Below are positions 1 through 24,700 of a DNA stretch of 64,000 nt, piece by piece; the first letter of the stretch is position 1, and each line of letters begins with the position of its first letter. The DNA is from Emydura subglobosa (lineage: Eukaryota > Chordata > Testudines > Chelidae): NCBI GenBank assembly GCA_007922225.1, contig ML680086.1:6032997-6096996 (forward strand). Reading direction: 5' to 3'. Both the position numbers and the translations under genes were made by a program. A model generated the notes under the pieces. That model was not told where the DNA came from and did not search any database. It saw only the letters and a program-made list of their open reading frames with translations.

Positions 1-464
1 TTCATAACAGGAACCCTTGTTTCAGTGCAGAGACTGAGGAATGAAGGGGTCACTCTGCAAAGGTGAGCCCGCCAGAACAGGCTGCACATGGGTGGGAAGC
101 TTGAGTGTCTGCTGCCCAAGCCGTGCCTATTCCCTGGAGTGCGGTCTTCAAGGATGTCCATCCAGCACCTCCCACCACCTGAAATAATTGAAGCAGAAGG
201 AACAGCAGCAGCAGCTCTCCCGTTCCCCTTTGGCCTTAAGGGATGGGATGAGAAAGGGTGGGAATGTGCCAGAAAAAGCTTCCTTCGCTTTCCATCTGCC
301 TGAATGGCTTGTGCTTGCTCTCAGAGCAGGCAGCTTAGCATCAGCAGCTAGTGTCTGGGAGAATGAGGGTGTAGTGGTCTCTGCCGGGGCAAGGACCCTG
401 GCCTGGCAGGTGCTATTTCCCAGAGGAAATGGATGAGCATGTGTTTCCTTGCGCATTCTCCCAG
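1..464 (+). other. MYH7B: MYH7B intron, 3' part
   Basis: No myosin coding match is seen before the acceptor at 463-464. The preceding exon should end near the conserved QAE and lies upstream of the window. Short open frames here are not supported. Confidence 0.7.
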
Positions 465-13686
<13,222 letters not shown>

Positions 13687-13698
<12 letters not shown>

Positions 13699-13815
13699 CA
13701 GCCGCAGAGCGCCCGCCCCGCCGCCATCACACACACTTGTGTGTTAGGTGCAACTGGCTGCAACAGTCATTGCCGTCTCTGTACTGAGTGAATAAACGCA
13801 GCTTCCGAAGAGCAG
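13687..13815 (+). other. MYH7B: MYH7B terminal exon: three codons, stop and 3'UTR
   Basis: Acceptor TTGCCAG at 13680-13686, then codons for H, E, E and TAG at 13696-13698. A short 3'UTR of about 110 bp follows, ending after the poly(A) signal. The 3' end near 13815 is inferred from the usual 10-30 nt spacing. Confidence 0.85.
13791..13796 (+). promoter_or_regulatory. MYH7B: MYH7B poly(A) signal AATAAA
   Basis: Canonical AATAAA about 93 nt after the stop codon. A G/T-containing stretch (CCGTGTGTGGGG) begins about 30 nt downstream, which fits a cleavage site near 13810-13820. Confidence 0.85.
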
Positions 13816-14619
13816 AGGCTCCTGGCCGTGTGTGGGGAGGGAGGGCAGCCCCAGCACAGAGCGCCACGCAGCGGGGCTTGGATTGGGCCAAGAACGGTCG
13901 GCACTAGGCCTGCAAGAGGCATGTGCAGAGAGCTAGGCACTTAGGAAAGGGGTGCAGGAAGTTTGCTACCAGCTATGGCCTACTTACCCTTTGGGACCAG
14001 CCAGCTGTGGGGAGGACGTGGGTGCCTGTGCAGGGAGCAGCTCACTGGCTGCCATGGGAGGGAAGGACAGGAGCGTGGAGAGATGGTTCTACCATTTACA
14101 CAGCTTTAGAATCGCACTCAGGGCAGTCTGGCCAGCTCCAGAACTCAGGTTCGTATCTTTGGCAAACAAACCCAGACTCACATTTAGCCTCTGCAAGAGA
14201 CGCAGGCCGGGATGTCCTAACCCTCAGCAGAACAGGCCCGGCTTTGACTGCAGCTCAGCAAACCACACACCGCCTCCCTGGCACTGGGCTCCAGCCCTGC
14301 TCTGAAGGGACATGAGCAAGGGAGTAGGGAGATGAGTTATCAGATCTGTAGCCACCAGCAGGAGCTAAAGGCCCGACTATTTCAGTACATGGTTACTCAC
14401 AGTTACTCACTCATGTTCCCCCTGCCAAGGCTGCACACGTTCTCAGGACATTAAGGGAGCAACTAGGGCAATGGTCTAGTATCTTAAATGTGTGACCCAA
14501 GTTCATGGCCAGAGCTTGCTCTTTGCAGCAGTCACAGCCCGGCTCATTGTGCTCAGGGCACGAGATGCATCCCACGCTGCCTTTGGAGTGAGGGGGAAAA
14601 GTAAATCCCAGAACGGAGT

Positions 14620-15090
14620 AGAGGATGCTTGGAAGGGTGGGAGGGATATGATCGAGGCCTATAACATCATGACCAGTGTGGAGAAAGTGAACAAGGAAGT
14701 GTTATTTACTCTCACAGCACAAAACTAGGGGTCACCAACTGAAATGAATAGCAGGAGGTTTAAAATGAACAAAAGAAAACACTACTTCACACAGTACACA
14801 GTCAAGCTGGGAAACTCCTTGCTAGGGGATGTTGTGAAGACCAAGACTATAAAAGGGGTTCACAAAAGAACTAGATAAGTTCATGTAGGACAGGTCCATC
14901 AATGGCTATTAGCCGGGACAGGCAGGGATTGCTGTTTACCAGAGGCTGGGACTGGCCACGGGGATGGATCACTTGATGACCTGTTCTGTTCATTCGCTTT
15001 GAAGCACCTGGCACTGGCCACTGGCGGAAGACAGGACATTGGGCTTGACGGACCATTGGACAGACCCACTGTGGCCATTGTTATGTAAGC
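14620..15090 (+). mobile_element. CR1 LINE 3' fragment
   Basis: Degenerate end of a CR1 ORF2 plus tail: a GGGATATGATCGAGG-type motif at 14641, then TGGATCACTTGATGACCTG and a GGAAGACAGGACATTGGGCT-type 3' end. This tail is typical of turtle and crocodilian CR1. Several stops; not functional. Confidence 0.85.
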
Positions 15091-15329
15091 TGCTTGCTGA
15101 GAGCGGCCTGGGGCTGGGAATGCAGGGCTGCTGAAGTCCCACAGATGCAATTCCAGAGTAAGATGAGATATCGAAGGGGAAAGCTACAGAGATTATGTGC
15201 CCATTCTTCAGCCGCCAGGGAACCTGAAGTGAGGAGATACTCATGAACTGGCCCTTTACCTTGGGAGCTGCATGGACAAAACACAAAGCAGCTGAGTTGG
15301 TTGGCCCTGCTCCCTCCCACCACTCGGGC

Positions 15330-17980
15330 TTTGTGTGATTATGGGAGACTAACTCCCCAGATACAGACTCAAGGACAAGTGCTAGTAGTAATAATAGGGC
15401 CCAGATTTTCCTGGATGTGACAGCTGACAGATTCCTTCGCCAAGTAGTTACTGAACCAACAAGAGGGGATGCCATTTTAGATTTTCTATGGGGTCCTCAC
15501 TACTCCCCAATACCAGAGCTGGTTGTAGAGGACAACCTTGGTTTGAGTGACCATGAGCTAATTCAGTTCAAACTAAATGGGAGGGTAAAAATAGATCTGT
15601 GACTAGGGGCTTTGACTTCAAAAGGGCTAACTTTAAAAAATTAAGGGAATTAGTTGGGGAAGTGGACTGGACTGAAGAACTCGTGGATCTAAAGGCAGAG
15701 GAGTCTTGGAATTACGTCAAGTCAAAGTTTCAGGAACTATCAGAACTGCATAACTGCATCCCAAGGAAGGGGGAAAAATTCATAGGCAGGAGTTGTAGAC
15801 CAAGCTGGATGAATAAGCATCTCAGACAGATGATTAAGAGAAAACAGAAAGCCTACAAGGAGTGGAAGATGGGAGGGATTAGCAAAGAAAGCTATCTCTT
15901 GGAGATGAGAACATATAGAGATAAAGTGAGAAATGCCAAAAGCCAAGTAGAGTTGGACCTTGCAAGGCGAATTAAAACCAAAATAGTAAAAGGTTCTATA
16001 GCCATATAAATAGGAAGAAAACAAAGAAAGAAGTGGGACCGCTAAGCATGGAGGATGGGGTGGAGATTAAAGGATAATCGAGGCATGGCCGAATATCTAA
16101 ACAAATACTTTGCCTCCATTTTTAATGAGGCTAATGAAGAGTTTGGGGATAGTGGTAGGGTGGCTAAGGGGAATGAGGATATGGAGATGAAAATAACCAC
16201 ATCTGAGACAGAAGCCAAACTCGAAAAGCTTAATGGGACTAAATCAGGGGGACCAGATAATCTTCATCCAAGAATAGTAAAGGAACTAGCACATGAAATT
16301 TCAAGCCCATTAGCAAGGATTTTAATGAATCTGTCAACTCAGGGGCTATACCATATGAGTGGAGAATTGCTAACATAGTTCCTATTTTTAAGAAAGGTAA
16401 TTGGGATAATACACAACATGGTTTTACAAAAGGTAGATCGTGCCAGACCAACCTGATCTCTTTTTTTGAGAAGATAACATATTTTTTAGACAAAGGGAAT
16501 GAATTTACCTAGATTTCAGTAAGGCACTTGATCTGATTCCACATGGAGAATTATTAGTTAAATTGGAAGAGATGGGGATGAATATGAAAATTGGAAGGTG
16601 GATAAGGAAATGGTTAAAGGGGTGACTACAATGGGTCATACTGAAAGGCAAATGGTCAGGCTGGAGGGAGATTACTAGTGGAGTTCCTCAGGGCGTGGTC
16701 TTGGGACCAATTTTATTTAACCCTTTTATTACGGACCTTGGCACAAAAAGTGGGAATGTGCTAATAAAGTTTGTGGATGACACAAAGTTGGGAGGTATTG
16801 CCAATACAAAAGAAGGATCAGAATATCATACAGGAAGATCTGGATGACCTTGTAAACTGGAGTAATAGAAATGTAAGGTCATGCATTTAGGGACTAATAA
16901 GAATTTCTGCTTTAAGTTGGGGACGCATCAGCCGGAAGTGATAGAGGAGAAGGAGGACATGGGCATATTGGTTGATCACTGGGTGACTATGAGCCTCTAA
17001 CAGGATGTGGCCATGAAAAAAGCTAATGCAGTCTTAGGATGCATCCGGTGAGGTATTTCCAGTAGAGAAAGGGAGGTGTTAGTACTGTTATACAAGGTGC
17101 TGGTGAGAACTCATCTGGAATACTATGTGCAGTTCTGGTCCCCCATGTTTAAGAAAGATGAATTCAAACTGAAACGGGTGCAGAGAAGTGCTAAATGGAA
17201 AACCTGTCAATGCAAGGAGACTCAAATAGCATGGCTTATTTAGCCTAATCAAAAGAAGGTTGAGGGGAGATATGATTGCTGTCTATAAACACATCAGAAG
17301 GATAAATATCAGGGACAGAGAGGAATTTAGTTCTTGTGTTCACATTGGCGCTGAACTTAATGGATATAAACTAGCCATCAGGATGTTTAGACTTGAAATT
17401 AGACACAGGTTTCTAACCATCAGAGGATTGAAGTTCTGGAATAGCCTTCCAAGGGGAGCAGTGGGGGCAAGAAACCTAGCTAGCTTCAAAACTGAGCTTG
17501 ATAAATTTATGGAGAGGATGGTATGATGGGACAGCCTAGTTTAGCAATTGACGGACCTTTGGCTACTGGTGGTAGATATGCCAATGGCCTGTGATGGGAT
17601 GTTAGAAGGGAGGAGGGGGGGGTTCTCAGTTACTACAGAGAATTCTTTCTTGGGTGTCTGGCTGGTGAGTCTTGCCCACATGCTCAAGGTTTAGCTGATT
17701 GCCATATTTGGGGTTGGGAAGGAGTTTTCCCCCAGGGCAAAGTGGCAAAGGCTCTGGGGGTTTTCACCTTCCTCTATGGCATGGGGTAGAGGTCACTTGC
17801 TGGTGGATTCTCTGTACCTTATAGTCTTTAAACCATGATTTGAGGACTTTAATAACTCAGTCATAGGTTAAAGGTTTATTACAGGAGTGGGTGGATGAGG
17901 TTCTGTGGCTTGCATTGTGCAGGAGGTCAGACTAGATGATTGTACTGGTCCCTTCTGACCGTTGAGTCTCTGAGGTATGT
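15330..17980 (+). mobile_element. CR1 LINE, 5'-truncated, with endonuclease C-terminus and reverse transcriptase remains
   Basis: About 2.65 kb. It begins in a diverged endonuclease (GDFN region near 15340, SDHELIQFKL near 15548-15577). It continues through reverse transcriptase remains: LNGTKSGGPDNLHPRIVKEL, QHGFTKGRSCQTNL, GVPQG, and an FVDD box at 16770-16781 where CR1 normally has FADD. It ends GACTAGATGATTGTACTGG near 17950. Frames 15599-16009 and 16055-16378 are open pieces; frameshifts and stops separate them. It is an inactive copy between the two genes. Confidence 0.9.
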
Positions 17981-20519
17981 GCTTGTTTTCTCTCTGTGAC
18001 AGACGTTGCTCAGAAGCACTCTCTCTTGTTACAGCCACTAGCAGTAGTTTAGACTGAGCTTTTTGGGGTCACTCCGCTGGGCCTTGCATGTGTGAAGGCA
18101 GCAGGCACACTTATGGTGCTCCGCACAAGTGAGGTCACGGCCTGAGGCCCTGCCCACCAGTGGGTCAGGAACAGGGTGCGCTGAACTGAATGCAGACTAT
18201 TCCAACCTGGTTTAAGTAAGTGTTGTGCAGAGCCAAAATGTGCAGGTGGACGAGCCAAACTGAGCTTAGGATCCAGTCAAAAGGGGCTAAAATCTCAAGC
18301 ACTCACCCCTCATCCAGCAGGGAGTGTAAACTTAACCCAAGAGAGCCTCCAAGGCAGGGACTTGGTGACCAGAGCCAGCAGACTGCTAGCGAGCCCATAT
18401 GCTTGTAGAGAGGACCGCAAGCTAAGAAGGAGCGCTGCACTCAAGCCGGCATGGTGCACAGATCCTGTTCACTGCAGCAGGCAAGAACCCGTACAAAGAA
18501 AGACATTTCTCCACCCATTTCTTTTAAAATAGAGTTCTTTAATAGCTTCCATTTAATACGTTTGTTTGCTGTTAGTAAATTGGCAATAATCCGGGCAGCA
18601 CAAACCTCAGCAATGCATTTGGGATAGTGCAGAATTCCAGGAACATTAGCCAGCGGGGATCTCACCGCCACCCCTTACGTCCCATCACGAGCTACTGAAA
18701 AGCACCATGCTGACAGCAGCAACCTCAGCGAGCTCTCCTCTATCACATTCACATTCCTGCCCTGGCACCATTCCACTGAGACGTTTCCACTGAATGAGAG
18801 ATTGCTACCACAGCAAGAATGAAGGACCCAGCTGCCTCTAGCAGGGAAGGTTTACACGAGCAGCTGCTGCGAATGAAGAATTCCACAGAAGCCAAGAGCA
18901 CGAGTGTGAGCTTTAACCCGAACCTATTTAGTGCCTTAAAACAAAGCTAAAAAATTGTTAGAAACTCTCAGTTTGTGAATGACCCTCTGTCCCTTCACAA
19001 GTCAGACAGCCTTCCCTCCAGGGAGACCAGCTCAACTTCTTCTGGGGAGAGAGAGCTTTCTGTGCACGTGTCCGAAGCAAGCCAGTTCAATCAGAACCAG
19101 GTGATGAAAGAGGCTTGGCTCCAAGATCAGTCCCTGGAGCTGCCTGTGGTCATGAAAACCCAAAATACATGAAGAGGGGGATGTCTAAAACCACCCCCCA
19201 ACACATGGGAAGAGTAGTTTCACTAGATAGAAGATAGACTTTGGGATGTTTTAGCTCAGCCTTGTTCAGGCTGATTGCCAAGGGCAGACACAGCTTGGCC
19301 CCCAATTGTCAATTCCATGAATACACAGATTAAGTTAATAGTACAATGTTTTCTCTGTAGATTTATAGCATCAATCTTTGGATGCAATGAGCTATGTTAG
19401 GGAAAAGGCATCCTTATAACTTAAAAGCCTTTTAATTGGAAGCCTTCATTTTTAAGTGTACATCTATTACAGTTAAGAAAAAGCAAAGATAAACCCACAA
19501 ATATCCCAAGAAAAACAAAAAAAACGCACAGAAAAAATGTGCTCCCGAGGGAAAGCTGATGAATAGAGTTTTAGCTGCCATGGCTAAAGGTTCTCCCAAT
19601 GTGCTGACTTGCTTTGGAGGAGTGGCATCTACTGGAGCTGTGTGTAAGTAAAATTTCCTGGGGAAGGACATCCCTGATAGGGAAGACATTAAAATCCCCT
19701 TATAAACTCTCAGTTAAAACTCCAGTTGGATGCACTGCTCAGCAGTTTTGAAACTTGCTTGCCCCAGATGCGAAACCCTGACTCTCCTGTTTTATCTGTC
19801 AGTCTGACTGTGAACTGCAAGGGGCGGACACCAAAGTGTGTGTAAGACTAGCCTGGGCATTGGAGCATTCACCCAGCTCTAGGAGTGTAGCCATTTCAAA
19901 GATGACTCCAAATACAAACAGGGCAACATTCTTCACAATCAAGTTTTTTCAGAAGGTGAAACCTACGTCAGAGCCTGAACATCCATCCTGCACATTCAAC
20001 CCCTGCTTCAGGGATCCAAATATTTTAATTCCCTTTGCTGGCAAAGGTCCTACACATTAAGCCAACCATTGTGTGTCTGTGCCCAGACTGGCTACACAGT
20101 AGTTGTTCTCCCTTCCTTCTGGCTGCCTATAAAGTCTTGGAAAAGGAGGTGCTGGTCACAGATGGGGTGAGCCAGGGGAGGATACAGGACACTGCTGGTC
20201 AGAGATACCCTCACTTGCAGTCACTGCAGTACGTTTGAGAGATTCCTCATGAACTGTCTGAGCTACCAAATATTAGTGTAAACATGAAATCAAAATAATT
20301 AAAATTCACATATACAGTCGGGGGAAGAATAGGAAAATGGATCTCAACGTAAGCCACGAGATGCATGAGATTGGCTTTAAATGCGGTAGCTCAACACCAC
20401 TTCAGCCCTCCACCGACTTTCCTCCAGCCGTATCCAGCACCTGGCTTTGAGCACCCTCTTCTGATGCTGTTGATTAGGAATGGCAAGCTCAGGTGAAGCC
20501 GTTAGAATTCTGCCAAGCT

Positions 20520-21622
20520 TGCTTTTTATTTTTGCAAGTTTTTTTGCAAGTTATTTTTGACCAAAAGTCTGTTTATTCCCAGCATCTAATACTGTTACTC
20601 TGATTAAAACAACAAGCCCAGAAAAAACCTGACCTCTCCTAGGAAATATTGCACTTCAGAATGAATGTTGTGGTGTTGATTTAAGGTATTGAAGATTGCA
20701 AGGTTAGGCTGTGGTGTTAGGCTTCCAGGAATAGCTGGTTAGCACTAGCCGGGTTCCAGAGTGGAGAACTTTGCGGCAAACGCAGTGCTCCTGAAGGCCA
20801 TTTTAAAACCAGATTAGTAACCCAAGAAGGGACAAGTCACAAGTTTAAAAATCAGTAAATTTTAATCTGTTAGTGCCCCGTCAAAGCTAGGCCCTGGACT
20901 GCAATTTCACCCTCACTGAAATGTTGCTGCTCTCTGCAGCACTTGTGACGTCTTCCGACAGGAAGGATCCACAGGAGCAGAGCAGCAGCAGAGGTTACCT
21001 CCTAATGGAACAGCACAGACAGACAGACAGACGAGGGCTAAACAGATTTACCACCAAAAGTGGATGGTAAAAAGATGAACAGAGCTATAGCATCCAGGAA
21101 TTCAAAACACACACACATGCACGCACACACACGCTAACCAACCCTAATCCCCACCCCCCGAACACAGCTATCCCTGAAAAGATAGCTCCTGGGAGATGTG
21201 TGACATCTGCATGCATTTGGCCTGTCAGACCTTGGGTTGGATGGTCTGGGGCCTGTCCTGTGCTTTTTAACCTGCTAATTCTGATGGCCCCGAGGAGAAG
21301 CCCCAACAAATGTGGAGTATCCTTGTCTATCAATGGAAAGGGCTTGAACTAGCCACACTTGCCTGGGGGTGCCAGAAAAAAGGCTGGTTTTTGCAGGTGA
21401 TTATTTTTATCCCCAAACAACTGGAAGATTCGTCCCTGAATATGGTGCCCAGATAGCTTACAAAGTCTCGTCCTTTAGAGATTAGAGGTGGGGAAGTCTT
21501 TAACAAAGCAGTAACATCCATAGTTCCAAGCCTGCACACACACTACACAGCGTCTCCCTGAAAATCCGCCGTCTGCCAGAGAGCCACCAAGCGCTGTCCA
21601 TTCGAAGCCAGAGTCTGAAGAA
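20520..21622 (-). other. TRPC4AP: TRPC4AP 3'UTR (putative extent)
   Basis: Runs from the stop codon to the first plausible poly(A) signals. It contains an ACAG tetranucleotide run at about 21013-21033 and an AC repeat at 21106-21134 (both + strand). The true 3' end needs transcript data. Confidence 0.5.
20525..20577 (-). promoter_or_regulatory. TRPC4AP: Two candidate TRPC4AP poly(A) signals AATAAA
   Basis: TTTATT on the + strand at 20572-20577 and 20525-20530 reads AATAAA on the gene strand, about 1.05-1.1 kb after the stop. ATTAAA variants at 20023, 19432 and 18537-18555 are weaker alternatives. Confidence 0.45.
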
Positions 21623-21760
21623 TCACTCCTCCGTAAAATCTCTGTCAATGTCCATATACGCCTCGTCAATGTAGCTAACTATGGCACAGGGTGATGTCCG
21701 GTCAGGACTAAGCAGTATAGATACAGTCTCTTTCCAGTAGGTAAAACTAATACATGAACT
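21623..21760 (-). CDS. TRPC4AP: TRPC4AP exon 19, coding part (138 bp with stop)
   Basis: SSCISFTYWKETVSILLS to the conserved end YMDIDRDFTEE and TGA. The acceptor has a long TC repeat ending CCACAG. Confidence 0.97.
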   Translation of the reverse strand, partial: SSCISFTYWKETVSILLSPDRTSPCAIVSYIDEAYMDIDRDFTEE

Positions 21761-24700
21761 CTGTGGAGAGAGAGAGAGAACGTCTAATTAGGTGAGAGCC
21801 TGCAAATAACCCTGAAGTTCATTAGCATGAACCTGAGATGTCCCCAAAATATGAGCTATGAATATGAACCAAATCTCCCTCTTTTGGTGCACTAAAAAGA
21901 GAGCAACCTGAAAGTTATCTTACATTCAGGTCTGATTTTCTCATCGGACCAACATTTTAACTGTCAATTTACCATTAATCCTACTCTGCTTTAGGAAAAC
22001 CATCCCATACAATGGAAATTTACCTAGCCCAAGTCAGAGGACACTCGTATGTACTGAAGCGAGCTACACCAATAAATAGCTTTATGTAAGAGATCAATGT
22101 CAGAAGCCCAGCTTCACTTTTATAGCACCTCCAAACCACAAGGCTCTTCCTTTCTTGCTGTCCAATGGTTGGGACAACAACATTTAAAACACAGAACAAA
22201 ATGTCTCCTTCCCCTCCAACCAGACAACAGTAGCGGGGATCCAGCTAAGGAAAGGTGCAGCAAGGAACTCACCCACAGTCTCCCTAGATCTGCACTGAGA
22301 GATGGATGGCCACAGAAGCCACTGCAGTGAGAGGCATTAAGATGCTGAGTGTGTGCAGTCAGTGGCGATACCTGTGGAGATGAACCTGCCCCACTAGACT
22401 TTAGCAGGCCAGCAGCGCACCTTCGAGTCCAGATATAGGTGGGCAGGCTAAAGGACACAGGGCCAGAGCGATATGGAGAAGAGTGAGCAAGGGCTAGTTC
22501 AGGATGTGCATGCCGGGCAGTGGGTGTCACGGGGTGAAGATGAATTTGACAGGACAGTGGGGTTAGCACCTAAGGAAGAGGTCTGTGTGACAGGCCGTAT
22601 AGCTACACACAATGCATGCAATCCACTGGCACACAGAGCGATGGGACAGGACTCGCTCAGGCTGCAGGAGCGACCAGCCCCAGTACTCTAAGGCCCTGTC
22701 TCCTACGCTCGCTCGCTCACAATGAAGTGGCAGGTACCTCGGCCCAATGCACTCAAAGTGGCTGTGGCCCAGGCTTATCCCAGAAAGCACCTGCCCTGTG
22801 GAGGGGCACGTGGGACAGGACTATAGTGGCTTGGGAGCCAGCGGTGCCATTCCACACTAAGATCTCAGAGCCCTCGCTCCCCGCATCGATCCCGAGCCAC
22901 ACCCGTCTCTGCCAGGGGAGTGGCTACTCCCACCTCCCTCTTCTTCTCCAGCCTGTGGGGCAGCTGATGCCTGCCTCACACAGCTTAGAAAGTTCTCTTG
23001 TGCAAGCCTCCGCCGCCCCAGACACTGCTCCCTGGCTCTGGGCTGCCCTGCTTCCTGCTCAGCAGGGGCCACACTGGGGCAGAGCTCCACAGAGCAGAGC
23101 AGCAGTCAGGTCTGAAGCAGGGAAGGTGGCCGGCCATGAGGCACTTCGGTGGGATATGGAGGCCACAGTGTAAGAGGGCACATCCCTTCCCTGCTGCCAG
23201 CTCAGCCCACACAAGGAAAGCCACCTGGCATTGCGTGCAGGGAGGTGATGGCACCGTCCCCTTACAGAGAAGGCAGGCCACAGGGTGGGGCATGGTTTCT
23301 GCCAAGGAGGGGGCAGCTGTGAGAAAAGGCAAGTCATGCAGCCACGCATGGCACATGCAACAGTTACTGCTCCCCATTAGAAGCGAACAGCACCAAGCCA
23401 AAGAACTCTGTTTCTGTGCCACATTTTTGCTTGGTCTCCCCTCAATGAGCATGCACTATTGTGGTATCCGAGTCAGGCAGCTTGTGGGCGTCTACACTGT
23501 GGTGATAACTGCTTACATGGCTCAACACCGGGCCCAACTGGAGCACAGATGTCATCCCCTTACCTGACAGCTGTGTATGCACAGGACTGGATAACGGGCA
23601 CATTTTAATTAACTTCACAGAACTGTCAGTTCCTTCGTAGGGCAGTCACGTCATGACAAGGAGCCAAGAGCACAAAGCAATGGTTGTGGCAGTCCGTACC
23701 CTCCAGACAGCACAGTACTCAGCGACCACTCTCAGCTGGTGCCTACATGAGAAGGACCAGGCATTCCAGCTGGTCGGTTTCAAGAGACAGGACAGACTGA
23801 CATCCATGTGGCAAGCTGAAGTGGAATGCAACAATGGCAGAGCGTGATATGCTATGGCACAGTTCCAGAGACGTGCTAGCATCTCTAGCAAGACACTAGG
23901 GCACCCAATGAGAAACAGTCACTTGTGCACCAACTGCACAAACAGATAAGACAATGCCATGCCTGTGCACTGCAAGTAGCTCCACTGTGCACTGAGTGAC
24001 CTAGCTTGTAATTCAGCTCCAACAAGGAATGCTCAGCCGAAATAAAGATCAGAAACGTCTCAAAGAAATCACAGGTCTGCACCTTTCATGCAACATAAAC
24101 CCAGCTTCTGCCCATCGCTGCATCATTCCACTGTCTCTCCCTCTTCCGCTTTGTGGAGTTCCAGTGTTACAGTCCCAGGCCTCTCCAGCTGTGCCTCCTC
24201 CCATCCAAGGCACATGGCGTAAGCTGCCTCACATAAGGAACACCTGCTATTACACAAGCTTGTTGCTCTACTCCTAGAATAGCAACTGCTTGGGGAGGAG
24301 ACTCAGGAGTGGGGCTCTGCTTATCCGGGTTAATGTAAAGAAAAAAAAATACATTGATGGGTTTCACAGAGAAACCAACACAGCAGCACGTTGCAGGTTG
24401 CTGAGCCAGATTCCTTCTTGCCCCTCACACCCATCACAGGCACTTTTTTACACGTCAGTAGCTAGATGCAACAGCTAAATTACTACTATAAAAATTATTA
24501 CGAAATAAGAGTCGTTACCTATAAAGCATCAATTAAGATGGTTTACATATAAATATAACACCATCATAATGGAAGTAAATTAGCATTATGTATGTTTTAC
24601 ACAAAAACCATGTTAAAAGAATATAAAAGACTGCGGAGTCAAGCACTCAGGTTAGGAAATGCCTGTAGGAAGGTTACCTGGGCAACTCTAATTCAACCCC

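Larger units (their letters stand above)
13816..20520. other. Intergenic region between convergent MYH7B and TRPC4AP
   Basis: Apart from the two CR1 copies at 14.6-18.0 kb, I recognise nothing in 13816-14620, 15090-15330 or 17980-20520. No open frame matches a protein family. Base composition falls from GC-rich to AT-rich across this stretch. Confidence 0.6.

Noticed and set aside
15599..16378. Open frames of 136 and 107 aa that look like intact genes
   Set aside because: They are pieces of a decayed CR1 ORF2 (endonuclease/RT linker and RT N-terminus).
22097..23567. Cluster of 75-189 aa open frames on both strands
   Set aside because: Inside the TRPC4AP last intron; no protein family resemblance and no conserved splice pattern.
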